A DNA stretch of 64,000 nt. Origin: Benincasa hispida. Its lineage: Eukaryota; Streptophyta; Magnoliopsida; Cucurbitales; Cucurbitaceae. A model generated the notes under the pieces. That model was given only the letters and a program-made list of their open reading frames with translations. It ran no database searches and had not been told where the DNA came from. The position numbers were made by a program, and so were the translations under genes. Below are positions 11,010 to 22,440 of this stretch, in pieces (position 1 is the stretch's first letter; each line of letters opens with the position of its first letter). The stretch is taken from positions 5,139,840 to 5,203,839 of the forward strand of contig NC_052355.1 of NCBI RefSeq assembly GCF_009727055.1, given 5' to 3'.

Positions 11010-11402
11010 TACCCCTCGACTACATCACCATTCAATATTTCTTGGCCCACTATTGGCCAAACCAGTTGGGCACTAGGGCCAATGTGTGTAGGATGCCTAG
11101 CCATGCTTCATAATTGGAAAAACAAGCACTGTGGAAATACATCCCACTCAGCCTAGAAAGATGATGGAGAGTTGGCCGAAATGGGCACTAAATACTTTTC
11201 GAGAGATCTCCTCCAAATCACTAGTATGGCTATCGAAATCGTGAGCATCAGCATGAAGGTTCCAAATCCAATTAGTAATATTAGAACCCTTAGCTATTGT
11301 TCTCGATAAATGACCTAGTCTAGTCCATTCCTCGAAAGAAGTTTTTATGGGATCCTTATCTACCAAAATTTTGACTTCCGACTCCAGTGAATGAATAATC
11401 AT
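11010..11402 (-). pseudogene. psaA: psaA 5' fragment, plastid-derived
   Basis: The minus strand from ATG at 11402 encodes the N-terminus of photosystem I P700 apoprotein A1 ([53 protein letters not shown]), then decays through [17 protein letters not shown]. Several substitutions (PSPEP-like to HSLES, GPDTT to GSNIT) show age. Roughly 130 of 750 residues are present. Confidence 0.9.
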
Positions 11403-12013
11403 TGAGTCCTCTTCTTTCCAAACAAAACATACAAAGAGACCCACCAACAGTTAAGTAATTGGTGAACCTATGAGAGATTTTTATACTTAGTTTCTGTATC
11501 TGCTATCTCCCATCTATTTATTTATTTTTATTTAGTTATTCACTAGAGTAATTATGATCTGGAATTTGATCCGGGGCATGTGTTTAGTTCTATTATGACA
11601 TAGCCATAAGGTGCTCAATGGACCTTTTGAATCTTATAAAACCTTTTTCTGGGTTTTGAATTGACACAAAAACAATTTTTTTGTAGAACCTAATGTATTC
11701 ACATATCTTCATTAGAAGTTCCTAAATGGAACTACTTTATGTCTTACATAGAACATATTTTTTTTACTTTTATATAAAAAACATTCTCTAATGTATCTCT
11801 GTATCGTTTACCCCTACAAAATACCAAAAAAAAAAAAAAATTGAACAATCTTAGATTAGATTAGAAGGGATATAATGAAATTTCTTGATTGGTTCTTCAT
11901 TGAGAAATTATCCCTTTTATTTGATTTGACTGATGCGGACAACAAACAATTATAACAAATATAAAAATATCAAATAGCCTCTATTTTGTGATTTTTCTTA
12001 GAAAACTTTTCCA

Positions 12014-13134
12014 TGGGTCCTAAGCCTAAGAAAGGAAAAAATTGTTGCCAATTCAAGTGGTAGGAATTTTCCTCCACATCCTGAGTCTAATTTTCTTAGG
12101 TTTGTTTCTGAAGGAGCCGAGAGTAGATACCATGAAGTGGTAGCTCTTAGGAACCTAGTGCCAGAGCGAGCTTTAACTTTAGAACCAAATTTCTATCCCC
12201 AAATCAGTTCCGAAATATGGGAGAAAGGATGGGAAGCCTTAGCAACTAACCCTAGTGATGCTATTGTTCCTTTGGTTAGAGAATTCTATGCCAATATAGA
12301 CCTAGAAAGAGATGTATCTTTAGTAAGAGCTGTTAGAGTCTCTTTCTCTTCCTCTAGAATAAATGAAACCTTTAGCCTAGCTCAGTCTGACAATGAGTAC
12401 AGTCGGTTTCTATCTCAACCACTGGACGAACAGGAGATTATAGAAGCCCTCTGTAGGGAAGGTGCTCAATGGACACGTTCAGGTGGAGTTGCAGTAAGGT
12501 TTAGATCTACGGATATGTTTGTAATATGTCAAATCTGGCATGCTTTTGTATGTTTTAGATTGATGCATGTCCTTAGATTGACCAATGTGACCCGAGATAG
12601 GGCCAAACTTCTTTACTATCTCGTTTAGGGTATGTCCATTAACATCAGGAGAGTAATTCATGCTTCTGTAAGCGATGTGGACGTTGTTCTACAATGGGAA
12701 GTTGGATACCCTAGCTTAATAACCTTGTTGTGTCAAAGGTCCGAAGTAGAAATACCTAGAAATGAGGAGCGTATCGAGCATAAAGCTTCAATTTCTAATA
12801 CTACCATCTCAGCCTTCTAAGGTCGTGGAGTTGAGGAACTCCATGAACAGCAACAAGAAGAGCTAGGTGAGGAAGATGAGAATTTCAGAGAAAAACCACA
12901 TAAGGTAGAACTTCCCAGTCATCCTTATGAACAACCCACTTGTGGTGAAACCTTAGGTGAGCAAGCACTTAGAACTGCCACTGAAGCCTTAAGGGTAAGT
13001 CGTGAAACCGTTCGCCAAGTTAGGCATATGCAAAGGACTATCGATTTCATGTGTGAAAGAGACCGTCTCTACTATGCTAGCATAGGTTTTCAGTATGATC
13101 TTCAGCGAGAGACCGACTCACCTGACTCGAACTG
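12014..13134 (+). pseudogene. D1 third ORF: putative plant transposon protein
   Basis: From ATG (MGPKPKKGK) a frameshift near 12047 leads into a long frame to 13134 with in-frame stops at 12626 and about 12820. Segments such as WEALATNPSDAIVPLVREFY, RVSFSSSRINETF and LTNVTRDRAKLLYYLV fit the putative plant transposon protein domain often found downstream of or between gag and pol in Athila-like elements (Pfam PF20167, from memory). The last 100 residues are charged, coiled-coil-like (EELHEQQQEELGEED; RETVRQVRHMQRTIDFMCER). B1 carries a related ORF. The function of this ORF is unknown. Confidence 0.6.
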
Positions 13135-13441
13135 ACTTGGCATCACTCATATTTTCCCGGTATCTTCTTCCATTTTTGCCTTATCTTTTATCTTTTGTTT
13201 TTCATTTTCACTTTTTATTTGCTTTTTAGGTTCATAATTTTTTGACTAACTTTTTTTGTTTTCTTGTAGCTTTTCTTTTCCTTTCTCTTTCTTTTTCTTT
13301 TCTTTTCTGTAGGAATAAATAAGCATGAAAGAGGAAAAAAAAAAAAAGAAGCAGGAAAATTTCAACCACCACCCATTGTGTGAAACTAGGGGAGTTCTTC
13401 TATTCCCTTATCATTTTGTCTTAATGCTAAATTCTTAGTTT

Positions 13442-13479
13442 TAAACATTGAGGACAATGTTTAGTTTTTAAGTTGGGGG
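13442..13479 (+). promoter_or_regulatory. D1 hairpin and inner polypurine-like tract
   Basis: A perfect 9-bp stem (TAAACATTG / CAATGTTTA) with loop AGGA spans 13442-13463. AAGTTGGGGG follows at 13470-13479, the same decamer as the tract abutting the 3' LTR (15694-15703). It lies about 2.2 kb before that LTR (1.3 kb without the inserted solo LTR). Confidence 0.6.
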
Positions 13480-13484
13480 TGGGA

Positions 13485-14411
13485 TGAAGGAACTCTTATA
13501 CGAGAGTACCTATGAGCAGAAGCAGATCTTTCCAAATCATTGTGATAGAATTTTCACATTTACATTCACACATACAGATATGCATTAAGAACTAAATTAC
13601 TGGCATGCTTTCAGATAAATAAACAAGAGAACAAAGACTTACCAGTTGAAGACTTTCTTCAAAACAAAACTCGCTCTCACATGAACGGACTCCTTGCGCT
13701 CTCGCTAGAACATCGGGCAATCATTCAGCAATACCATGGTCGTCTACCACGAACAGCTTTGCACGAACAATAGGAAATGGGGACGACACCACCACTTGGA
13801 GCCCTTAGTATTCTCAGAGTGAGAATCCAAAGTGTGGGCTTTGTTTGGATTTGGTAGAGGAAAGGAGGAAAGGCTATCATGTACAAAGATCAAGCAAGTG
13901 GGAGAATGCAACGACTATCGTATAGTCAGGGTGCTTGATTGTTTAGGCGAGGTACACGACCATGTAGGAAAAGCTAAGCAATCGTCTATATGATGGTTTA
14001 GTAAGGCTCGGGTGCTAAGCGATCATTTAGAGAAGCGCACACGTTGGTGAGCGGTCGTTTAGCAAATGTGATTTTATCGTATATACTCTCAATTACTAAG
14101 CGATGTAATGTCACAAAGCGGGTCGCATCCATAGCGTTACTAGGATAAGGTTTCCCTTCTATATCCATATACTACAGACCATTTTGGTTATCACTTAAGA
14201 CATGATCCACTTGTACGTCACCATATACATGCTTAAGTTACATAAAGACAACCAGGGATTTTAGTTTATTGGTTTGTGGTAAAGAAAATAAAACATCCAA
14301 TGTGTGCAAAGTCAATAAGTGAAGAAAATATCATATAGTATACATCACATGCAGTTGTACAAACTATTTACAAACTACAGAATACGATAATTTATGGTAT
14401 CATCCCCAACA
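13485..14411 (-). mobile_element. Solo copia-type LTR in D1
   Basis: 927 bp. On the minus strand it starts TGTTGGGGATGATACC and ends GAGTTCCTTCA, the TG...CA termini of Ty1/copia LTRs. It is flanked by TGGGA (13480-13484) and TGGGG (14412-14416), a 5-bp target duplication with one transition. It splits the D1 region just after an inner polypurine-like tract. No copia coding sequence adjoins it, so internal recombination between two LTRs probably removed the body. Confidence 0.65.
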
Positions 14412-14416
14412 TGGGG

Positions 14417-15693
14417 AACATTGCATGTTCTTGACGTTTATTAGGGTTGTAAAAATGAGCCATGCTGAAATTTTTTGCTTTGTGGTTTCTTTGCATGTCT
14501 AGAACCCTTGAGCACCTGAGCTCAGGTTATGTGGATTGTATGATCTTGATGAAATATATTTCTCGATTAGGCTCTATGACATCCCTATGGCATTCTTTTT
14601 ATTCTCTTAAAAAAACACACAATATCATTGTCTTAGTATCATTTCTCTTATATGACTCATTTTCGCTTTCTAAGTATGTTCATTCATTCATGAATAACAT
14701 TCACTTTGTTTTCCTCGATCATTTTCTTTTCTCAGTCTTTTGATTCTTATCAATGAACTATGACAAGTTCTCTCAAGCAATGAAAAAAATCAATTTTAAA
14801 TTTCTTAAAGTCTTTTCTTACAAGTTTTGAAACTCATTTTTCAAAAGAAACTTTCTTTTCCTTTTAACTCCATAAAAAAGTTGAATACTCAGTCTTTAGA
14901 AATGTCATATCTACTTGATTTTCTTTTTCACCTCGAAAGGAAAACCTTTGTTCTAGTAACAACCATCTTGTTTTAGTAGAGGAATAAAAAGGGCCTAGTG
15001 AATAAAGATTGCTAGCACAAAAAAAATAAATAAATAAATAATAAAAAGAAGAGAAAAAAGAGAGACAAGCTTGCTAATTGACTTAACGAAATAACATAAC
15101 CTTCACTAACGTGTGTGTGTGTATGGGTAGAGGTGAAAAGAGCTACCTCCACCTTTTTTCTATTAGGGCTCGTGAGAAAAGAGCGATAGGTTTCTGGTGG
15201 TGTGAGTGTGAAAACTATCTTTCTAAGTAAAAGAAATACCAATTTCGTTTTGTGTGTTTGAGTTTAAAAGGCACCCTTATATTAGAATTGCCTCTATCTA
15301 ATGCAATTTAACTATATCCTAAATCGATAACCGAGCCAGTATAGGGCGAAGAGGAATTGAGAGCTGTATAGCCTTTCCACTAGTTTTAACCTTTAAATAA
15401 ACTAAAACTGAGTAGTCTTTTCTTTTATGGCTTTACAAGAAAAGGACATTTTCTTTTCAAAAATAGGCTTCAATTCTTTGTTAGAAAAGTTTTAAAGGGT
15501 TAAATGCTCATTTGTATCATCTGTTTGCTTGATTGTTGAGAAGAGAGATATGAATCAAATTTTTGGGCAAACCACATGAACATACTAAACATTTTTTAAT
15601 GAGTTTTCTGAATGAATACACATTTGATATTCATGTTTTTACTTGAATGTATGCATATTTCTAGTTTAGGCTTTCTCGGGACGACCAAGAGCT
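14417..15693 (+). other. D1 3' non-coding region
   Basis: No gene seen. Includes a short GT repeat (15112-15123) and A-rich runs (15018-15070). A decayed hairpin with TCG/CGA stem at 15671-15690 precedes the polypurine tract. Confidence 0.5.
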
Positions 15694-15703
15694 AAGTTGG
15701 GGG
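15694..15703 (+). promoter_or_regulatory. Polypurine tract of D1
   Basis: AAGTTGGGGG directly abuts the TGTT start of the 3' LTR at 15704. It is the plus-strand primer of D1. Confidence 0.75.
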
Positions 15704-16029
15704 TGTTTTGTTAGGCTCTTAAAGGATTCATATTTTATATGTTAATTCCCCAAAATTGAGTTGAATATTTGTTAAATGCTTATTTTGTAGGTAAAACGGT
15801 TTCTGAGGCATTTAGGAGTTATTAAGAGAAGATTGGGACAAAAAAGATACAAATTAACAAAGAAATTCAACAAAATTCAAGAGAATCGAGTAAATTACCA
15901 AAATACCATCGAGGATCGAGTTTCTCTATGGAGTCAGTGTCACGACCCTAGGAGAGGCATTGCGCAACATTTGAAGGTAGAATATTCAATCTCGCTGCAA
16001 AACAGGGCAGCATTGCAATGCCCGCGCAT

Positions 16030-16043
16030 AGCGTTGCAACGCT
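16030..16043. promoter_or_regulatory. Palindrome AGCGTTGCAACGCT, copy 1
   Basis: Perfect 14-bp self-complementary sequence in the U3 part of the D1 3' LTR, about 150 bp before the TATA box. Possible binding site for a dimeric factor; function inferred only from symmetry and repetition. Confidence 0.45.
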
Positions 16044-16149
16044 CTGGACTTTGACGCACATCACCCCGTGCGCACGCCTTGCAATTGACAAGGGTTGAGG
16101 GGGTAGCGTTGCAATGCAAGCCAAACGCTTTGAGGATTTTCACCAATTT

Positions 16150-16163
16150 AGCGTTGCAACGCT
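16150..16163. promoter_or_regulatory. Palindrome AGCGTTGCAACGCT, copy 2
   Basis: Identical palindrome 31 bp before TATAAA. The 5' LTR has AGCGTTGCAATGCT at 792-805, one C-to-T change away. Confidence 0.45.
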
Positions 16164-16193
16164 ACCTCGACGTTGTGACGCTAGCTTGCGTAC

Positions 16194-16199
16194 TATAAA
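16194..16199 (+). promoter_or_regulatory. TATA box of the D1 3' LTR
   Basis: TATAAA in the context CTATAAAAG, same as at 837-842. Confidence 0.5.
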
Positions 16200-17254
16200 A
16201 GACTTTTCTTTTATTTTTGCAAAAGGGAGGAAGAAAATCATGGAAGCCGGGATATCTCTCCGAGTTGTTTCACTTCTTTTGTAATTCTTGCTTTAAATTA
16301 GGTTAGATTTTATATTTTTTTGTTGAAATGTAAACAAACTCTTGTAATTCTTCATACAATTTGTCAATGAATTTGTGAAGTTGATTGAATCTTGTTCCTA
16401 TTTCAAGGGTTCTTGTAAATTCCTTTGAGTTTTCTACTTTCTATATCAATTGCAATCTGAATTGTGCATTCTTGAATCTGATTTTAATTCTTGAAGTATG
16501 TCGAATGATCTAAATCTTGAACATGAATAGCCTAGATGCTTGGGTTTGTCAAAATCGTTGTTGAATACGTTGCTTTCAATGTGTTCGATGGAATATCTAG
16601 CCAAGATCTTTAAGAGGCAATAGTAGTTGTGTGTTTAATGGCTATCCTAGGATGCACTAACTACTACATTTAGAGAAATTTTGGTTAATTGAGTAAACTA
16701 TCTTAACAATTAATCAACGCAATTGAATCCTAGAACCTAATGTGCATGTTTTCTATTCTATATGGCCACTATCGAACCCAATAGAAGTAGGAGTATGTAG
16801 GTTGATTAGGGTTTGGCCTATCCAACCTTAATCAATGATTAAGACGCTTTTCCGACTAGGTTATTGCTAGTTGTCGGCCTTTGTAGAGGTTAGCTTGATC
16901 GAGTTGAGCGAGTAGTTGCGAGCATAATCCAATTGTCAATAAACTTTTAGAATTTGATGATAGGAATTGCATTAAATGTCTAACTTGAATTAGAAGTAAG
17001 ATCATTCCTTGCTTGGTTACATTCATCTTTTATCTTTTGATTTCTAGTACTTTTTGTTCAATTTTATCAACAACCTATTTTATTGCTTTAATAGTTAAGG
17101 TTAGTTAAGAAAGGACAAGAATTAAAACCTTCCCTGTGGATCGACCTCTTACATCCACTTTAATTACGAGTTAGTTAGGTTTTTGTACGAGCTTTATAAA
17201 AGTTATTTGTTTTGGGTTAGGTAGAACTAATGATACCTACTTTACAATCGAACA

Positions 17255-18298
17255 CTCATGCATCATATATAATGAATGTTATAATATATCCATGTATGCA
17301 TTAATAACATATCTATACATCATTTATATTATAAGAGTTATAATATATAGTATGAATGTATGGACTGTTGTATGTTATTAATTATTTCATTGTTTTATTG
17401 TATAAATGTTATATAAGTTTAGTAATGAAATGGAAGTCCATGAAGCATGACACTACTTTAGATAATTTTGTAAATGTTATATGTTTACTAAGTATGTCAA
17501 TGAATGTAATTGAATGGTTTTAATTTATTTTATAAAAGTTATAATTAAATGAAATTAGAAATTAAATCAATAATACAGAATTGCATGTAAATCCTTTTAA
17601 AGTTATTTTTTTTTTAAAATAGTCTTAAAATATGATTCACATAGACCTAATATCACATTTCTAATGACATTATAAATTAAATTTAATCTTTTAATCAGTC
17701 TAATAAGATTAAATTGATTCCTAATTAAAAGATTAAATTTGTAACAAATGTATCTATAAGAGATTTTTTGTCTAAGACTAGTTCTATTTAAGCTGGGTTA
17801 TTAAATGAAATTAGAAATTAAAATCAATAATTCAGAATATTGAGTGCTAAAAACCATAAGATGAGTAATTCCTCTATTATAATCATGACTTCAATTTCAA
17901 TCACAATTATTAACCATTATATCATTTGCTTCGAAAAATGATATTACATTCTTTGGTAAAGATTTATGATTTTCATGAAATGCTCATTATGTTATTTAAA
18001 CTCATGAATACATGATATTGTTCATAAAAGTAGTAACCAATGTTCTTAATATTGCTACTACAAAAGCATTTTTATATTATATGAACATAATAATATATCT
18101 TCTCTGTTATATATGCCCATTAGCTTGCAATCATTTATTCAAAATCATGTAACTACTCGTAAAACAAGCAATTCTTGATATAAAATAATGCACTTCAGGC
18201 GCTTCTTATCAAAATGAGCATTTATTTATTTATGCAACTTTAAGTTCATCTACTTAAATTGGATGAGTAATTACGAGAATATATCTTTCAATCTTTGC

Positions 18299-18330
<32 letters not shown>

Positions 18331-20216
18331 GTAAATAATTGATATAGAGCTTATAAAGAAATTCAATTAACCACTAATCACCACATATCAAATAAAATTT
18401 GACTAATTCGACTCCCAAGTATCCCTTTCAATCAATTTAATTACCACAGTCTAGGTAGAACCATCCTTGGACATAGTTCCTTTATAGTCGATTTTTATTT
18501 GAACAACATTAACATAAATAAATCTAAGTAATGGATGCATGGTATACAAACATATCAATTGCAATACTAAATACATGGTATATATATTTATAGATATCTT
18601 GCAATATTTATGATGTACTAGAATATCAAATGCAATATTGATTTAACAATCTGAACGTTTCATGCTTATAAAATAACTTAAATCTAAATGCATACATTAT
18701 GCACATTTATTGCTTGAGTCACTTTCTTTTGGTCATTTGGTCATTTGGTCCAGCAGTAGTGAGACTTTAGGACTGTAATCATATCGTATTTATATCTATT
18801 ATGTTTAAGGCCAATTGAAAATATATAGCTTTAGAATCGTATTAAAGGCATCTTACCAATTAAATGTATGTTTCATTTGACAAGGTTGAGTATGAGTGAT
18901 CATCTTTACGATCGAGTGAGAACACATAAGTTAAGAATAATTTGGATCATATTGTTCAACTTACATATCCTTACATTAATGAGTCATTCTTGCCTTGCTA
19001 AATCAATGCTCATTTGTTTGATCTTTAGTTTATACACATTAGTTGTCTGGTTTGTCTGCACAATCAGATTGTACATAATTCTCAACTAAAAGCCAAATAA
19101 TTATCAAACATGGCCTTAAGTTTTACATATAGATTTGATTTTCATTATTTAAATTCATTTTCTTTTAAGTTACCAAAGTCATATCAAAGTACTTAAAACT
19201 AGATTTATGATATCAAAATCTTAATAATTTAAATATAAATGATACATTATGTGAAATTGCAGATTTCACTCTGACTACATCACGGAGCCCTAGTTTTTCT
19301 GAAATCGATCCAGTCAATGGAGGTTGTGTTTTTCTCGTTCCAAGCAGTTGTTCAGCCTCGAAATGATATGGTAAACACTCAGAGCTTGATTCTCGGGCTT
19401 CCTCAACCGATTTGGAGCCTATAAATGGAAGGGAAACTCCTCATTTTAACACATGACTTTCCATCCACGACTCTGTCGTGATCTACTCATAGTTTCTACC
19501 ATTTTAGTCAGTCCTTTTGGGTGACTTCTCAACTTCTGAAGTTAACAGCCTCAAGAATGAAAGTTCCTCTGAGGCAGGATCACTCTAGGTCATCTCATCC
19601 CATGAAAGTGCACGGTAAGAGATGGTTCATCCATGAAAAAGGAGAATTAACCTAGGGAAAGACTATGAATTTAAAGACTTGCCTCAAGGCATCTTGAGTT
19701 ATATTTCAAGCACTATTCATTTCATTTATTTTTTGTAGTTTTCTTTATTCCCTTTACCCGTTGAATGCTATCTTGTAGCTATGATTTATGATTTAATAAA
19801 ATTTATTATTTTATCATTTAGTCATGAGCTAAATCCTCTTAGGGGTTCAACAATGTGAATTCCCTAAGGTTTTTATGGCTTAACCAATGTTTCATTTCAT
19901 ACCACTTTTTTTTATGCATTGTTGAATTTAAAGATAAAATCAGTAAGTTAAACTAGGGCTAAAGCATTTAAAGATAAAATCAGTAAGATAAACTTAGCTA
20001 AAGATAACACAATTTAAAGATAACACAAATGCTTGGAAGGTTAGGGTGTAAACAGATGTAACAAAAAGATATGAGCCTATAAGAGACTAGAAATAGGATT
20101 GTCACATCACCATAGAAATAAGGGGGACCATAGGCTAAAAACAATGATCTTGAATTAATCTAAGATCCAGCTAATAAACGAAACATTAGGTATTAGCTAC
20201 TTAGACCTCCTAAAGC
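17255..20216. other. AT-rich intergenic stretch
   Basis: No gene or recognisable element. Contains a TA dinucleotide run (18299-18323) and two related blocks near 17535-17575 and 17805-17840 (AATGAAATTAGAAATTAA). A less AT-rich patch at 19260-19640 has no supported reading frame; it may be an old, unrecognised insertion. Confidence 0.5.
18299..18323. repeat. TA dinucleotide microsatellite
   Basis: Twelve and a half uninterrupted TA units. Confidence 0.95.
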
Positions 20217-21660
20217 TGAAGGAATCGAATCCCAAGCGGAAGTGTGTGATCGCGTTGTAATTTTGTTTTTGATTTTACATAAACAAAGTACGATATATAA
20301 ATAATAATATATAGATAAAAAAATGAAGATTGCCATGTATTTAAGAGAATAAAAGAGGGAAGAGCTAAACCTTACCTTTGTAGATTTCCAAAATCTTCAT
20401 AATTTCCTCCACATCTTCTCCGGAACGTCTCTTCAATGATTAATGGACAAACTGAAACCTTGTTATTATCTAGGATCTCAAGAATTGGATTTATGGTCTC
20501 TAAGACTTGGAAGATGAAGAAGACGTAGTAGGAAAAAGAAAAGAGATTTGAGAGAAGTATTAGGAGACTAGGATTCAGAACTCTCAATTTAACTATATCA
20601 CAAACATGGCCCATGAAGACCTATTTATAAAGAGGAGAGGTGACCCCCTTCTTATAGTCTTTCCTATTCCTACTCTAGTTCTAATTTAATTAAATAACTT
20701 TTATTTAATTAATTAGTCCAATAATTAAATAACCATATATATTAAATATAATTTAATATATATAATTAATTGATAAACAAATAAGCATCACATGTTTATT
20801 CATTTCTACTTCTAAAAAATTAATTAACCACTAATTAATCAATTAAATGACTATATTAAATCATATTTAGAATCAATCAACATATAATTATCACATATTT
20901 ATATGTATATATCTCTTTAATATTTGAATTTTATTCAAATATTTGTCTCTCTTAATTATAGATCACATCTATAATTAACCATATTATATTAATCTCATTG
21001 ATATGCAATTGATTTGAACAAATCAAACCATTCCTATTATATATCGTCTAGTGAGCTAACAAGGGTACCTTATGAACCTATAGATTAGATGCTCCAATGA
21101 TATAAAATTAATTTATTAAACTCTTTAATTAAATTAATCAATTTTCATTAACTACTAGTCACTTCACTAAAAACCAATAGCTGCACTCTTCGTACTATAG
21201 ATTTATTTATGTGTCTATAGATATAACCGATCAATAGTGAATCGACTCTTCACAAATTGCTCATAACTATAGCTAGGTCAAAAATATCATTTTATCGTTG
21301 TGGTTACATCTAACTCCTTAAATACCACTGATCTTTCTAATAAACGAACAACTTATAATCCAACAATAAACTAACACCTCTCGGGCCAGTGAGAGGTTGA
21401 GGCCTCAATGTTCAAGACCTGAAATTAGCTATTAAGGGAGTAATTTATCTACTTTTCCTAAGGTCGAGAAAGGAGTGAATTTCATCTTGTGTAGTGTTCC
21501 TAGCTCCCTACTCGGAAAAGTCCCAAAATGATAGGCTTGTTGAGTCGGCTAACAGGGCCACTCTCACCCATACAAATCAAAGGATTACTCTCATAGATAG
21601 ATGTTCACAACTCACTCAAGTTTAAGATCAAGTCACCTATGGTTATATCCTAGTAAAATG
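20217..21660 (-). mobile_element. E1: copia-type LTR, minus sense
   Basis: The minus-strand end reads GGGATTCGATTCCTTCA. The body matches 23223-24171 and 40811-41650 in the same orientation, including the AATTAATTTAATTAAAGAG block and the CTCTCACTGGCCCGAGAGG block (21380-21400). A TATAAATAG box reads leftward near 20620-20632. The LTR start is missing: at 21660 it meets plus-sense sequence. Confidence 0.6.
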
Positions 21661-21960
21661 TGTTAGGGTTGATGCTCTAAATCTCTTAAGGTCTTGTAGT
21701 TTGTAATTGTAATGTACAATGATTTATTTATTTAATAAAATATGAGATTTTTTATTTGACATTTAGTAACATTAAACCCAAACAAATAAACTAACACCTA
21801 ATATTATCATTTGTAGCTTAATTATATATTTAGAGACATACAGACAGATCATGTCTAAGTGATAATCGGTCTGTAATAGATTTAAAGATTTTAAATTTTA
21901 GTCGAATAATAAAATTGGACCCAAATAGGTCACATTATCAAATATTTCATAAATTCACAA
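21661..21960 (+). mobile_element. Copia LTR start segment, opposite orientation to E1
   Basis: TGTTAGGGTTGATGCTCTAA resembles the opening of a Ty1/copia LTR on the plus strand, followed by the AATAAAATATGAGATTTTTT type sequence common there. It abuts E1 head to head. This could be an inversion inside one LTR or two separate LTRs. The identification is from general likeness. Confidence 0.4.
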
Positions 21961-22091
21961 ACTATTTTTTGAAGAGAATTAAAAAAATTGTCAAGCTCAA
22001 AAGTGCATGATCTTGTCAGACAGATCCGATAGTTGTAATCGACCCACGATCACTACAGCACAGATATCCTCACGGCAGGACAAATGGAAAG

Positions 22092-22161
22092 TGCACTAGC
22101 CAGAATCAAACTCGGGACTGTACCGTGGCAGGGTACTATTCTACCACTAGACCACTAGTGC
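22092..22161 (-). tRNA. trnG-GCC-like: tRNA-Gly (GCC), degenerate
   Basis: The minus strand reads like plant nuclear tRNA-Gly(GCC): GCACTAG acceptor strand, D-arm GTCTAGTGGTAGAAT, anticodon loop around CTGCCAC, and a CTAGTGC 3' acceptor strand that pairs perfectly with the 5' strand. Changes are mostly C-to-T/G-to-A. The acceptor stem changes on both sides keep pairing. However, the T loop is TTTGATT instead of TTCGATT and one base is missing in the T stem (70 nt rather than 71). I expect a pseudogene. Confidence 0.75.
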
Positions 22162-22261
22162 TTGGAGATTAAGACACATGTTTTTTATATCAAATATTGA
22201 CCATTATTCTTAGTAAAGACGAGTTATGTGTTATAGTTGGAAGCTTCACATTCTTCAACTC

Positions 22262-22302
22262 CAAAATAATAATAATAATAATATAATAATAATAATAATA
22301 AA
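22262..22302. repeat. AAT trinucleotide microsatellite
   Basis: AATAAT repeat with one interruption, in copia-derived surroundings. Confidence 0.9.
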
Positions 22303-22440
22303 AATGAAGGGTTAATTTGGTATACAATTGAAAACTTATCAATCTGTTTAAGCTTTTATGTGCCGATTTGGTACTAAAATGAGCCTCCATCAATTGGCAT
22401 AAGGTTTTTGTTTTGTGACATGTTATCAAGTCCAATCAAT

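Larger units (their letters stand above)
9600..11985. other. Nuclear plastid DNA insertion (NUPT), rearranged
   Basis: Contains rps12 exon 1 (+), the psaB 5' part (-) and the psaA 5' part with upstream spacer (-), all decayed. psaA and psaB are neighbours in plastid genomes, but rps12 exon 1 lies far away, so the insertion is a mosaic or was rearranged. About 10565-10960 does not look plastid: it has a proline-rich coding-like stretch and nothing I can name. The edges are approximate; 11450-11985 resembles the AT-rich psaA upstream spacer. Confidence 0.75.
715..17254 (+). mobile_element. Element D1: old nested Athila-like Ty3/gypsy retrotransposon
   Basis: Two LTR copies (715-1896 and the matching part of 15704-17254) flank a tRNA-Asp primer site, a gag remnant, a short pol-end remnant, a third ORF and a polypurine tract, all reading on the plus strand. 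The interior is broken by element A1, an F-family LTR fragment, a plastid insertion and a solo copia LTR. The core pol domains are absent, so the copy is dead. Assignment to the Athila group rests on the tRNA-Asp primer site, the AAGTTGGGGG tract and the downstream transposon-protein-like ORF; the group name is inference from known families. Confidence 0.75.
15704..17254 (+). mobile_element. D1 3' LTR
   Basis: 1551 bp, TGTT...AACA. It carries two perfect 14-bp palindromes (16030-16043, 16150-16163), a TATA box at 16194-16199, and a downstream half matching 715-1896. After 17254 similarity to the internal region stops. Confidence 0.8.

Noticed and set aside
19260..19640. Less AT-rich patch as a possible host gene fragment
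   Set aside because: No frame longer than noise and no recognisable domain or splice pattern.
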